Origin: Shimwellia pseudoproteus
GTDB taxonomy: Bacteria; Pseudomonadota; Gammaproteobacteria; Enterobacterales; Enterobacteriaceae
Direction: 5' to 3'
Assembly (NCBI RefSeq): GCF_016415625.1
Contig: NZ_WBXP01000009.1
Coordinates: forward strand, 1 to 64,000
DNA length: 64,000 nucleotides
The notes under the pieces were generated by a model. The model had not been told where the DNA came from and ran no database searches. It worked only from the letters and a program-made list of their open reading frames with translations. A program made the translations under genes and the position numbers. Numbering within the stretch: the stretch's first letter is position 1; each line of letters opens with the position of its first letter. Positions 1 through 8,692 of this stretch are shown here, one piece after another.

Positions 1-81
1 ATGACGAAAGCAGGTATGCCTGAAAGTGTGCGTATTGCCTGAAAACACAACCCGCTACGGGGGAGACTTACCCGAAATCTG

Positions 82-915
82 ATTTATTCAACAAAGCCGC
101 GTTATCGCGTAATTGCGCTCGATCTTGACGGTACCCTGCTCACGCCGGGGAAAACTATCCTGCCAGAATCCCTGGCGGCCCTGGCGCAAGCTCGCCAGGC
201 GGGGTACCAGGTGCTGATCGTTACCGGTCGCCATCACGTCGCTATTCATCCTTTTTATCAGGCACTGGCGCTGGATACACCTGCAATTTGCTGTAATGGC
301 ACTTATTTGTATGATTATCACGCTAAAAAAGTGTTAGCCGCCGACCCGCTGGCGGCGGATCAGGCACTGCAACTGATTGACCTGCTGGACGATCACCATA
401 TCCACGGCCTGATGTACATTGATGACGCGATGGTTTATGAAACCAGTACCGGCCACGTAGAACGCACCCGGAAATGGGCCGAACAATTACCGCAAGCCCA
501 GCGCCCGGTATTCCGCCAGGTGGACTCCCTGCGCCAGACGGCACGGGACGCCCAGGCCATCTGGAAATTCGCCCTTACCGACCCCAGCAATGACAAGCTC
601 AACCACTTCACCAAGAACGTTGAAAGCCAGCTCGGGCTGGCCTGTGAATGGTCATGGCATGATCAGGTTGATATTGCCCGCCAGGGCAACAGCAAAGGCA
701 ACCGCCTGGCCCAGTGGGCCGCCGCAGAAGGGATAGGGATGGATGAGATTGTCGCCTTCGGTGATAACTACAACGACATCAGCATGCTGCAACATGTCGG
801 CCTCGGGGTGGCAATGGGCAATGCGGACGACGCGGTCAAAGCCCATGCGCAAGTGGTGATCGACGATAATACCCAGCCCGGCATTGCCACCCTGCTGCGC
901 CAGCGCCTGCTGTAA
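82..915 (+). CDS. ybhA: HAD-superfamily sugar/pyridoxal phosphate phosphatase YbhA (start codon unclear)
   Basis: Cof-type HAD phosphatase closely resembling E. coli YbhA, which dephosphorylates pyridoxal phosphate and sugar phosphates in the cytosol. The catalytic motif DLDGT lies near nt 121-135, and a second aspartate cluster (FGDNYND) near nt 757-777. The C-terminal two thirds are almost colinear with the E. coli protein. No ATG, GTG or TTG lies in frame between the stop at 40-42 and motif I; the first canonical start, GTG at 211, would delete the catalytic motif. The real start may be ATT at 82, CTG at 79 or a mutated codon such as AAG at 94, so the left end is provisional. It converges on modC with no gap (stops at 913-915 and 916-918). 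Identity is confident; the start is not. Confidence 0.85.
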   Translation: MYSTKPRYRVIALDLDGTLLTPGKTILPESLAALAQARQAGYQVLIVTGRHHVAIHPFYQALALDTPAICCNGTYLYDYHAKKVLAADPLAADQALQLIDLLDDHHIHGLMYIDDAMVYETSTGHVERTRKWAEQLPQAQRPVFRQVDSLRQTARDAQAIWKFALTDPSNDKLNHFTKNVESQLGLACEWSWHDQVDIARQGNSKGNRLAQWAAAEGIGMDEIVAFGDNYNDISMLQHVGLGVAMGNADDAVKAHAQVVIDDNTQPGIATLLRQRLL

Positions 916-1974
916 TCAGGGCGCTATCGACACGCTTTTAATTTGGGCGTAAAGCGCCAGGCCCGGGGTGATATTCAGTTCATCCCGGGCCCAGGGCGTG
1001 ATTCGTCCCCACAGGGCCACCCCGCCAATATCCAGGTTCACATCCACCTGGCCACCCTCCTCATAGCACGCCACCACCCGGGCCGGGAGCACATTACGGA
1101 TACTGGTCTGGCGGGGCACCGTCAGCGCCAGTGAAACATCCGTAGACTGGATACGTATCCGCACGGTACTGCCCAGGGGCTTATCCAGGCGCGGCACCCA
1201 CAACTGCAGCCCCCCCACCGCCAGCGCGGTCATGGCATAGCTGTCATGCTGGGCGGCCAGGGTGGTCTTCAGTACAGTACTTTGCTGCTCTTTGGGCAGC
1301 CACGGATGCATCACCCGGCTGCCCCAGACGGTTTCCAGCGGGCCAAACGCTTTCACCGCGCCGTTATCCAGCACCAGAACGTTATCCGCCAGGTGGAGGA
1401 TCTCCTCCAGAGAATGGCTGACATACAGCATCGGGATATGGATCTCCCGGGCCAGGGTTTGCAGGTAAGGCAGTAGTTCACGCTTACGCGGCACATCAAG
1501 AGAGGCCAGCGGCTCATCCAGCAACAGCAACTCCGGGGCGGTCAGTAACGCCCGGCCAATGGCCACTCGCTGCTTCTCCCCCCCGGACAAACTCCAGGGG
1601 AAACGGCCAAGCAACGGCGCAATGCCCAGCAGCGCCACCAGCTTATCGAACTGTGCCGCCATCTGCGGCGCCATGCCGTAGCACAGGTTGCCCCGCACCC
1701 GGTAATGGGGAAACAGCCGGGCATCCTGGAAGACATAACCAATACGCCGCTGTTCCGGGGGGAGTATCACCCCGGCGGCGGTGTCGTTCAGCACCCGGCC
1801 ATTCAGCCGGATGGTGCCCTGCTCGGGCCGGGTCAGCCCGCTGATGGCATTGATCAGCGAGGTTTTACCGGCACCGGATACCCCAAAAACCGCCGTGATC
1901 CCGGTGGCCGGCAGGGTTTCATTAACCCGCAGGCAGTGGTTGCCCAGGGTTTGGGTAAAATTCAGTTCCAGCAT
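916..1974 (-). CDS. modC: Molybdate ABC transporter ATP-binding protein ModC
   Basis: ATPase of the ModABC high-affinity molybdate importer at the inner membrane. The protein is 352 residues, the E. coli length. It has a Walker A motif ([10 protein letters not shown]), ABC signature (LSGGEKQR), Walker B (LLLLDEP) and a C-terminal TOBE/Mop molybdate-binding domain from about residue 290 ([12 protein letters not shown]). An in-frame ATG lies 15 codons upstream, but the start at 1974 gives the family N-terminus MLELNF and overlaps the modB stop as TGATG, consistent with translational coupling. It is the last gene of modABC and converges on ybhA. Confidence 0.97.
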   Translation of the reverse strand: MLELNFTQTLGNHCLRVNETLPATGITAVFGVSGAGKTSLINAISGLTRPEQGTIRLNGRVLNDTAAGVILPPEQRRIGYVFQDARLFPHYRVRGNLCYGMAPQMAAQFDKLVALLGIAPLLGRFPWSLSGGEKQRVAIGRALLTAPELLLLDEPLASLDVPRKRELLPYLQTLAREIHIPMLYVSHSLEEILHLADNVLVLDNGAVKAFGPLETVWGSRVMHPWLPKEQQSTVLKTTLAAQHDSYAMTALAVGGLQLWVPRLDKPLGSTVRIRIQSTDVSLALTVPRQTSIRNVLPARVVACYEEGGQVDVNLDIGGVALWGRITPWARDELNITPGLALYAQIKSVSIAP

Positions 1975-2669
1975 CAGGACACTCCGGTTATCCGTTTGCG
2001 GCTCAGCCGGGCCAGCCATTCAGAGACCAGCAGCGAGACCAGAGCGAGAATAATCGAGATAACACACAGCCGGGCGGCCGCGCTCTCCCCGCCGGGGATC
2101 TGAATCAAGGTATACATGGCGGAAGGAATGGTGCGGGTTTCTCCGGGAATATTCGAGACAAACGTAATGGTGGCGCCGAACTCCCCGAGGGAGCGGGCAA
2201 ACCCCAGCACGGTACCGACAATAATCCCCGGCAGGGTCAGCGGTAAGGTGATGGTAAAAAAGACCCGCCAGCGCCCGGCCCCCAGGGTACGGGCCGCCTG
2301 TTCAAGACGGATGTCTACCCCCTCCAGCCCGAGCCGGATAGCCCGCACCATCAGGGGAAAAGACATCACCGCCGCCGCCAGCACCGCCCCGCGCCAGGAG
2401 AACGCAAAAGTTATCCCAAACCAGTCATACAGCCAGCTGCCGATAACCCCTCGCCGCCCCATCACCACCAGCAACAGATAGCCCACCACCACCGGCGGTA
2501 GCACCAGCGGCAGGTGAATAATGCTGTCCAGTAAAGATTTACCCGGGAACCGGCAGCGCACCAGTACCCAGGCAATCAGGATGCCGAAGGGCAAACTGGT
2601 GACCACCGCCAGAGAGGAGACTTTCAGGCTCAGCAGTACCGCCTGCCACTCCGGGTCCGTGAGTATCAT
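1974..2669 (-). CDS. modB: Molybdate ABC transporter permease ModB
   Basis: Inner-membrane permease of the ModABC molybdate importer, 231 residues with about five hydrophobic segments. The EAA loop that contacts the ATPase is visible as [16 protein letters not shown] (about residues 142-157). The N-terminus [20 protein letters not shown] matches E. coli ModB. Its ATG overlaps the modA stop as ATGA and its stop overlaps the modC start, so the three genes form one coupled operon. Confidence 0.97.
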   Translation of the reverse strand: MILTDPEWQAVLLSLKVSSLAVVTSLPFGILIAWVLVRCRFPGKSLLDSIIHLPLVLPPVVVGYLLLVVMGRRGVIGSWLYDWFGITFAFSWRGAVLAAAVMSFPLMVRAIRLGLEGVDIRLEQAARTLGAGRWRVFFTITLPLTLPGIIVGTVLGFARSLGEFGATITFVSNIPGETRTIPSAMYTLIQIPGGESAAARLCVISIILALVSLLVSEWLARLSRKRITGVS

Positions 2670-3442
2670 TGCTGGGTGGTAAAGCCGTATTGTTTAAAAA
2701 TCGCCGCCGCCTGTGGCCCTTTCAGATACTGATAAAACCCTTCCACCGTGGCATTGGCGTGATCTTTGGTGATAGCCATGGGGTATTCCACTTTCGGATG
2801 AGAATCTTCCGGGAAGGTCCCCACCACTTTGACACCTTTACTGGCTACCGCATCAGAACCGTACACCACGCCGAGGGGCGCTTCATTACGTTCCACCAGC
2901 GCCAGGGCACCACGAACATCTTCTGCCGGTGCCAGTGACGGCGCGACGCTGTTCCAGGCGCCCAGTTTTTCAAACGCCTGTTTAGCGTAGATCCCGGCGG
3001 GAACATGCTCAGGATCACCCACCGCCAGGCGGCCACCGTTAAGCAGTGATTGCCAGCGGGTAGAGGTATTAATCACGATATCATGCTGCTGGCTCGCTTT
3101 CGGCGCCACCAGTACCAGGCTGTTACCCAGCAGGGTTACCCGGGTATCGGTTTTGATAGCGTCTTTGCTGACCGCATAATCCATCCATTTTTGGTCCGCA
3201 GAGATAAACAGATCCGCCGGGGCACCGGCCTCAATCTGGCGGGCCAGGGTTGAAGATGAGGCAAACGACGAAACCACATCGACCTGTTTTTCTTTCTTAT
3301 ACTGTGCCGCAATATCCTGCATGGCATTGGTCAGCGACGCCGCCGCAAATACCGTTACCTTCCCCTGATCAGCCACTGCCTGGCCGGCGAAAAACACCGC
3401 GAGAACCATGCCTGATGCCATCAAGCCACGTGAACGTGCCAT
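2666..3442 (-). CDS. modA: Molybdate-binding periplasmic protein ModA
   Basis: Periplasmic binding protein that captures molybdate and tungstate and delivers them to ModB. It is 258 residues. A Sec signal peptide ends near AVA-D (about residue 25), followed by the conserved ligand-binding stretch VFAAASLTNAM and SSFASSSTLARQ. An ATG at 3511 is in frame, but the start at 3442 is chosen because it gives a normal signal peptide and is preceded by a strong AGGAGG. A ModE-type operator lies directly upstream, so repression by molybdate-loaded ModE is expected. Confidence 0.96.
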   Translation of the reverse strand: MARSRGLMASGMVLAVFFAGQAVADQGKVTVFAAASLTNAMQDIAAQYKKEKQVDVVSSFASSSTLARQIEAGAPADLFISADQKWMDYAVSKDAIKTDTRVTLLGNSLVLVAPKASQQHDIVINTSTRWQSLLNGGRLAVGDPEHVPAGIYAKQAFEKLGAWNSVAPSLAPAEDVRGALALVERNEAPLGVVYGSDAVASKGVKVVGTFPEDSHPKVEYPMAITKDHANATVEGFYQYLKGPQAAAIFKQYGFTTQQ

Positions 3443-3458
3443 CCTAACCTCCTGTAAT

Positions 3459-3487
3459 ATCGTTATGTGCCGATAAATATAGCGGTA
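3459..3487 (-). promoter_or_regulatory. ModE operator upstream of modABC
   Basis: Read on the minus strand this imperfect inverted repeat has half-sites CGCTATAT and CACATAACGAT around a 7-nt centre. That closely matches the E. coli modA operator bound by ModE. It lies 17 bases before the modA start, where ModE-molybdate would block transcription. modE itself is encoded at 7825-8616. Confidence 0.8.
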
Positions 3488-3874
3488 TCCCACCAGCATG
3501 AAAAGCGACAAATTATCCCGCGAAACAATTACTCACCCGCAGCAGGCGTCTGGCCACTGTCGGTGCTAAATAGATTGATGTCGGTCAAAAAAAACGCTGG
3601 CGGCGGTGATGCTTTGTCGGCGGCACCCGGCGATAGCAGCGGTGATATTTTAGCCAAAATATGCTGGTAAAGATGCGTAAATCGTGAAATTATCGCGAAT
3701 GATAACTAATAGCATTTACACCAAATAACCACTTGATTTGTATGACTATGATAACCGCCATCGTGTATCCAACAGCCAGCTCGGGCCTGATGGCCCCTGT
3801 CCACGTTGCTCGTCGTACATCGCCACCGGCCACCGCGCCGCGTCAATATACTTACCACCAGGGAAACCACGACC
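3488..3874. promoter_or_regulatory. Divergent modABC / hmuSTUV intergenic region
   Basis: This stretch separates the minus-strand mod operon from the plus-strand heme operon. Apart from the ModE box just outside it and the Fur box at 3698-3716, I see no gene. No hemP-like small protein or TonB-dependent receptor is encoded here, although both often precede hmuS/hemS in other bacteria. Small open frames in the region have no recognisable product. Confidence 0.5.
3698..3716 (+). promoter_or_regulatory. Fur box upstream of hmuSTUV
   Basis: The 19-base sequence AATGATAACTAATAGCATT differs from a perfect AATGATAAT-N-ATTATCATT Fur palindrome at about three positions. It lies about 160 bases before the hmuS start, consistent with iron repression. 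Fur is encoded in the same window at 61230. Confidence 0.75.
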
Positions 3875-4888
3875 ATGAACCAGCCAGTTAATACCCCACT
3901 GCCTGCTAAATACGCCCGGGATCTTGCCGCCGAACAAGGGATCAGCGAAGCCGAATACACCGCTGCCCGGCAGGGCAAGGACGCGGTAAGGCTGATCGGA
4001 GAGATCCCGGCGATCATCGCCGCCCTCGAAGCCGTGGGAGAAACAAAATGCATTTGCCGCAATGCCTATGCGGTCCACGAGCAGGTTGGGGCATTTACCA
4101 ATCAGCATATCGGCAGCCGTGCCGGGCTGGTGCTCAACCCCCGGGCCCTGGATCTGCGCCTGTTTGTTACCCAGTGGGCCAGCATATTCGCCCTCCACGA
4201 ACATACCCCGCGGGGTGAGCGGCGCAGTATTCAGTTTTTTGATAACCAGGGGGATGCGGTGCTGAAGGTTTATGCCACCGGGCAAACCAACCTCACCGCA
4301 TGGGAGGAGGTAGTTACCCGCTTTACCGCCGCCACGCCACCGCCGTTATCCGTTACCCCGGCCCGGCCGGTGGAGTACGCCGCCTGCGCGGATAGTGCCG
4401 CCCTGGAAAGCGCCTGGCGCGCCATGACCGATGTACACCAGTTCTTCACCCTGCTGAAAAAACACAACCTGTCGCGCCAGCAAGCCTTTCGTCTGGTGCC
4501 GGACTATCTGGCCCGCCAGGTCAGCAATGATACCCTCCCCCGGCTACTGGACACGGTTTGGCAGGACGCCAATGAAATCATGATTTTCGTGGGCAATCGC
4601 GGCTGCGTACAAATCTTCAGTGGCCCGCTGGAAAAGCAGGTATCCGGGGAGGGCTGGCTGAATATCTTTAACCCGCAATTCACCCTGCACCTGCGGGAAA
4701 CGGCGATTGCCGAAAGCTGGATCACCCGTAAACCCACCATTGACGGCCATGTCACCAGCCTGGAATTGTTTGCCGCCGACGGTACGCAAATTGCGCAGCT
4801 GTACGGCCAGCGCAGTGAGGGCATGCCGGAACAGGCCCAGTGGCGCCAGCAGATCGATGCGGTCCCCTCTGCGGGTAAAACCGCATGA
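3875..4888 (+). CDS. hmuS: Hemin transport/degradation protein HmuS (HemS/ChuS family)
   Basis: Cytosolic heme-handling protein of the HemS/ChuS/HmuS family, whose members bind heme delivered by the ABC importer and in some cases degrade it. It is 337 residues, near the usual 345, and shows the family's two repeated structural halves (about residues 1-170 and 180-337). An in-frame ATG exists at 3806, but the start at 3875 (MNQPVNTPL) gives the usual family length. The stop overlaps the hmuT start by four bases, placing it first in an hmuSTUV operon. Whether this member degrades heme cannot be read from sequence. Confidence 0.9.
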   Translation: MNQPVNTPLPAKYARDLAAEQGISEAEYTAARQGKDAVRLIGEIPAIIAALEAVGETKCICRNAYAVHEQVGAFTNQHIGSRAGLVLNPRALDLRLFVTQWASIFALHEHTPRGERRSIQFFDNQGDAVLKVYATGQTNLTAWEEVVTRFTAATPPPLSVTPARPVEYAACADSAALESAWRAMTDVHQFFTLLKKHNLSRQQAFRLVPDYLARQVSNDTLPRLLDTVWQDANEIMIFVGNRGCVQIFSGPLEKQVSGEGWLNIFNPQFTLHLRETAIAESWITRKPTIDGHVTSLELFAADGTQIAQLYGQRSEGMPEQAQWRQQIDAVPSAGKTA

Positions 4889-5703
4889 AAAGGTGGTGGC
4901 TGTTGCTGGCAGCACTGCCCCTGTTCACCGCAGCCGCCAGTGACCGGGTGGTCTCACTGGGCGGGGATGTCACAGAGATTGTCTATGGCCTTGACGCCCA
5001 GAATACGCTGGTGGGGCGCGACACAACCAGTACCTGGCCTGAGGCGGCCAACAGCCTGCCGAATGTCGGCTACCTGCGCCAGCTAAACGCCGAGGGGATC
5101 CTTGCGCTGCGCCCGACGCTGGTGCTGGCCAGCGCCCAGGCCCAGCCCTCCCAGGTGCTCACTATTGTGGCCGACAATAACGTCAGGCTGGTGACCGTGC
5201 CCGGTGGCTATAGCCTGGCAGCTATTGGCCAGAAAATTGACGTGATTGCCGCCGCCCTGGGGAAAGCGGACCGGGGTGCGGCGCTGCACCGCCAGCTGGA
5301 GCGCGAGATAGCCGCGCTCCATGCCCCTGCGCTTAATAAACGGGTGATGTTCCTGCTCAGCCACGGCGGTATGGGGACCCTGGTCTCCGGCCAGCAGACC
5401 GCTGCGGATGCCGCCATTCGGGCCGCCGGCCTGCGTAATGCGATGCAGGGCTTTGACCACTACCGCCCCATGTCCCAGGAGGGGGTGATTGCCAGCCAGC
5501 CGGATCTGATTGTTATCTCTGCCGACGGGGTCAAGGCCCTTGGTGGTGAGGCGAATATCTGGCGGTTACCCGGCCTTGCCCAGACCCCCGCCGGGCGTAA
5601 TAAACAGGTGATGATTGTTGATGACGTGGCCTTGTTGAGCTTTGGCCTGCGCACCCCTGGCGCTATCCAGGCACTGCGCCATTACGCGGAGCGCCTGCCC
5701 TGA
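4885..5703 (+). CDS. hmuT: Heme-binding periplasmic protein HmuT
   Basis: Substrate-binding protein of the heme ABC importer, in the cobalamin/siderophore-type family. A short signal peptide (MKRWWLLLAALPLFTAAAS) is followed by the family opening DRVVSLGGDVTEIVYGL. Tyr63 in NVGYLRQL corresponds to the tyrosine that coordinates heme in ShuT/HmuT. Length 272 residues. It starts inside the hmuS stop (ATGA), and its TGA overlaps the hmuU ATG, so translation is coupled across the operon. Confidence 0.92.
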   Translation: MKRWWLLLAALPLFTAAASDRVVSLGGDVTEIVYGLDAQNTLVGRDTTSTWPEAANSLPNVGYLRQLNAEGILALRPTLVLASAQAQPSQVLTIVADNNVRLVTVPGGYSLAAIGQKIDVIAAALGKADRGAALHRQLEREIAALHAPALNKRVMFLLSHGGMGTLVSGQQTAADAAIRAAGLRNAMQGFDHYRPMSQEGVIASQPDLIVISADGVKALGGEANIWRLPGLAQTPAGRNKQVMIVDDVALLSFGLRTPGAIQALRHYAERLP

Positions 5704-6689
5704 TGCCCTCCACCGTAACCCGTTACTTATGGGCCCTGCTGGCCGTATTGCTGGGGGCGACGGCCCTGGCCTCCACCCAGGGTGCCATACACCTGCCGCT
5801 AACCAGCCTGTGGCTGCCGGAAAATGACGCCCTGCGCCGTATCTGGCTGACTGTCCGCCTGCCCCGGGTGCTGCTGGCGTTGCTGGTGGGGGCTGCCCTG
5901 GCGCTGTCCGGCTGCGTGATGCAGGGGCTGTTCCGCAACCCGCTGGCGGACCCGGGGCTGCTGGGGATCAGTAGCGGTGCGGCCCTGGCGGTGGCCTGCT
6001 GGCTGGTGCTGCCGCTGTCGCTACCGGCCCTGGTGGCGCTGTACGCTCCGATGGTGGCGGCGTTTTTCGGCAGCCTGGTGGTGATGGTGGTGATATTTAT
6101 CCTGAGCCGGGCCGGGAACAGCACCCTCACCCGGCTGTTATTGGTGGGGATCGCCATTAACGCGCTGTGTGGCGCCGCCATCGGGCTGTTGTCGTGGCTC
6201 AGCAGTGATACCCAGCTACGCCAGCTTTCGCTATGGGGAATGGGCAGCCTGGGCCAGGCCCAGTGGTCTACCCTGGCGGTAGGCGCCACCCTGATCCTGC
6301 CGGCAGCTGCGGCGATAGGACGGCTGGCCAGCCAGCTCAATGTGCTGCAACTGGGTGATGAAGAGGCCCACTACCTGGGGATCAATGTGCGTCGCCTTCA
6401 GCGCCTGCTTTTATTGTGCAGTGCGCTGCTGGTCGCCGTGGCCGTGGCCATTAGCGGCATTATCGGGTTTGTTGGCCTTGTGGTTCCCCACCTGATGCGC
6501 CTGTGGCTGGGGCCGGATCACCGGGGGGTTATCCCCGGCTCCCTGCTGGCGGGGGCGATACTGCTGTTGCTTGCCGATACAGTAGCCCGTACCGCCGTGG
6601 CCCCGGCAGAAATGCCGGTGGGATTGCTGACCAGCCTGCTGGGGGCCCCCTGGTTCCTGTGGCTGATTTTTCGCCAGGGGGATCGTTAA
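5703..6689 (+). CDS. hmuU: Heme ABC transporter permease HmuU (FecCD family)
   Basis: Inner-membrane permease of the FecCD/BtuC family, 328 residues with nine or ten hydrophobic helices. The typical motif RLPRVLLALLVGAALALSG (about residues 49-67) and GLFRNPLADPGLLGISSGAA are present. The loop that contacts the ATPase, around GIIGFVGLVVPHLMRL, is intact. It takes heme from HmuT and works with HmuV, whose start lies two bases downstream. Confidence 0.93.
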   Translation: MPSTVTRYLWALLAVLLGATALASTQGAIHLPLTSLWLPENDALRRIWLTVRLPRVLLALLVGAALALSGCVMQGLFRNPLADPGLLGISSGAALAVACWLVLPLSLPALVALYAPMVAAFFGSLVVMVVIFILSRAGNSTLTRLLLVGIAINALCGAAIGLLSWLSSDTQLRQLSLWGMGSLGQAQWSTLAVGATLILPAAAAIGRLASQLNVLQLGDEEAHYLGINVRRLQRLLLLCSALLVAVAVAISGIIGFVGLVVPHLMRLWLGPDHRGVIPGSLLAGAILLLLADTVARTAVAPAEMPVGLLTSLLGAPWFLWLIFRQGDR

Positions 6690-6690
6690 T

Positions 6691-7464
6691 ATGTCCGCCC
6701 TGAGCGCCACCCATTTACAGTTACAGCGAGGGGGCCGCCCGCTGATTGATGACGTCTCCCTCAACTTGCCGCCGGGGGAGTTACTGGCCCTGATTGGCCC
6801 CAATGGCGCAGGGAAATCCACCCTGTTACGGTTACTCAGCGGCTACCTGCCCCCGGACAGCGGCCGCTGTTTACTGGAGAACCGCCCGCTGGCCCAGTGG
6901 CCTGCGCAGGCGTTGGCCCGCCGCCGGGCGGTGATGCTGCAGCAAACCCGGCTGGCATTTGACTGGCCGGTGGCCGCGATTATTGCCATGGGCAGGGCCC
7001 CCTGGGGCAACCAGCAAAACCGCGATATTGTTGAGCATGTTAGCGCGCTGACCGGCTGCCAGGCGCTGCATCACCGCCGCTATATCACCCTCTCCGGGGG
7101 GGAACAACAGCGGGTACAATTGGCCCGTAGCCTGGCACAGCTCTGGCAGGATGACGGCCCCCGGGGCTGGTTGTTCCTCGATGAACCCACCTCCGCCCTT
7201 GATCTCTACCACCAGCAGCAGTTGTTACGGCTGCTGAAATCCCTGACCCTCCGGGGGCAGCTGCATGTTTGTGTGGTGTTGCATGATCTTAATCTGGCGT
7301 CGCGCTGGGCGGACCGTATTCTGCTGCTGCACAGCGGTAAACTGGTGGCCCAGGGAGCGCCACAGGCGGTGATTCGGGAAGACGTTATCCGGCGCTGGTA
7401 CGGTGCGGAAGTGTCAATTACCCCCGGGCCCGATAACCGCCCGCAGGTATTTTTATGCGCCTGA
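6691..7464 (+). CDS. hmuV: Heme ABC transporter ATP-binding protein HmuV
   Basis: ATPase of the heme importer, 257 residues. Walker A is GPNGAGKST, the ABC signature LSGGEQQRVQLA and Walker B WLFLDEPTSALD, all intact. It is the last hmu gene and is followed by a bidirectional terminator at 7493-7520. No outer-membrane heme receptor follows or precedes the operon in this window, so any receptor must be encoded elsewhere. Confidence 0.93.
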   Translation: MSALSATHLQLQRGGRPLIDDVSLNLPPGELLALIGPNGAGKSTLLRLLSGYLPPDSGRCLLENRPLAQWPAQALARRRAVMLQQTRLAFDWPVAAIIAMGRAPWGNQQNRDIVEHVSALTGCQALHHRRYITLSGGEQQRVQLARSLAQLWQDDGPRGWLFLDEPTSALDLYHQQQLLRLLKSLTLRGQLHVCVVLHDLNLASRWADRILLLHSGKLVAQGAPQAVIREDVIRRWYGAEVSITPGPDNRPQVFLCA

Positions 7465-7492
7465 CGGCGCGGCTGGCTAACGACAGAGACAA

Positions 7493-7520
7493 AAATGCCC
7501 GGTATTCAGACCGGGCATTT
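7493..7520. terminator. Bidirectional terminator between hmuV and acrZ
   Basis: An 11-bp perfect stem (AAATGCCCGGT / ACCGGGCATTT) with a 6-base loop, flanked by A-rich and T-rich ends, can end both hmuV (plus) and acrZ (minus) transcripts. Confidence 0.85.
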
Positions 7521-7527
7521 CAGCGCA

Positions 7528-7677
7528 TTAACGCTGCTGGCTGCTGGAATCACGGTGTCCGATTTTAGACAACACGTTAAACACTTCCCCCAGACCATAA
7601 ATCAGCCCCAGGATAATCGCCATCACGATGGGCACCATGATGACAGCAGTAACCATACTTTTTAATAGTTCTAACAT
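7528..7677 (-). CDS. acrZ: AcrAB-TolC multidrug pump accessory small protein AcrZ
   Basis: 49-residue single-span membrane protein beginning [18 protein letters not shown], almost identical over the helix to E. coli AcrZ (YbhT). AcrZ binds AcrB in the inner membrane and modulates which drugs the pump exports. The helix spans about residues 8-30, followed by a short polar tail ending SSSQQR. In E. coli acrZ lies directly upstream of modA; here the hmu operon has been placed between them. It is divergent from modE. Confidence 0.95.
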   Translation of the reverse strand: MLELLKSMVTAVIMVPIVMAIILGLIYGLGEVFNVLSKIGHRDSSSQQR

Positions 7678-7824
7678 GGATGCCTCCGGCAACAATATAC
7701 AAGGGCGTTATTTTAACGATTATAACAGGAAACGCACTCTCCTTTTGTGCGCCCCCTCCCGGCCCGCTGGACGCCCTGCACCGGTCAGGTAAAATAGCGT
7801 TTTTGCGTTACCGGGAACAACACC

Positions 7825-8616
7825 ATGCAAGCCGAAATTCTTCTCACCCTGAAACTTCAGGATCGGCTGTTTGCCGATCCGCGCCGCATTGCGCTACTCA
7901 AACAGATAGACCATACCGGGTCCATCAGCCAGGGAGCGAAACTTGCCAGCATCAGCTATAAAAGCGCCTGGGACGCGATTAACGAGATGAACCAGCTGAC
8001 CGAGCAGCCGATCGTTGATCGCGCCACCGGCGGTAAAGGCGGCGGCGGCGCCGTATTAACCCCTTACGGGCGACGCTTGATCCAGCTTTATGATCTGCTG
8101 GCCCAGATCCAGCAAAAAGCGTTTGACGTCTTACAAGACGACGCACTGCCGCTGGATAGCCTGCTGGCGGCGATTTCCCGGTTCTCATTACAGACCAGCG
8201 CCCGCAATCAGTTATTCGGTACCGTACTCGAACGGGATAACCAGCAGGTCCAGCAGCATGTTGAGATCCTGCTGGCGGACGGCGCCACCCACCTGAAAGC
8301 CGCCATTACCCAGCGCAGCGGTGAGCGACTGGGGCTGAATGCCGGTAAAGAGGTGCTGGTGCTTATCAAAGCCCCCTGGGTACAGGTCTGCCGGGATACG
8401 CACCAGGCCGTACTGGCGGATAATCAGCTCCCCGCGCTCATCACCAGCATTCAGGCCGGTGATGAGCAGTGTGAGGTCTTGCTCGCCCTGCCCGATGGCC
8501 AGACCCTGTGCGCTACGGTCCCGGCGAGCCGGGTAGAACAGGAGCAACTCGCCTGTGGCCAGCAGGTCACCGCCTATTTTAATGCCGACGAAGTGATTAT
8601 CGCGACACTCTGCTAA
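7825..8616 (+). CDS. modE: Molybdate-responsive transcription regulator ModE
   Basis: Dimeric molybdate-binding regulator, 263 residues. An N-terminal winged helix-turn-helix (about residues 15-110, with the LysR-like motif GSISQGAKLASISYKSAWDAINEMN) is followed by two Mop/TOBE domains that bind molybdate (SARNQLFGTVL near residue 128 and a second copy near residue 198). It represses modABC and activates molybdoenzyme genes. It is followed by modF after a 76-base gap, as in E. coli. Confidence 0.95.
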   Translation: MQAEILLTLKLQDRLFADPRRIALLKQIDHTGSISQGAKLASISYKSAWDAINEMNQLTEQPIVDRATGGKGGGGAVLTPYGRRLIQLYDLLAQIQQKAFDVLQDDALPLDSLLAAISRFSLQTSARNQLFGTVLERDNQQVQQHVEILLADGATHLKAAITQRSGERLGLNAGKEVLVLIKAPWVQVCRDTHQAVLADNQLPALITSIQAGDEQCEVLLALPDGQTLCATVPASRVEQEQLACGQQVTAYFNADEVIIATLC

Positions 8617-8692
8617 CGCCTGTGCCACCATTGACAAAGCGCCTGTGGTCACGTATCCCTGTCATTCTGTGATGCATAAAATGGGATACATA

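Noticed and set aside
3467..3670. 67-codon frame before hmuS considered as hemP
   Set aside because: It lacks any similarity in composition or pattern to the HemP/HmuP family and overlaps the modA control region.
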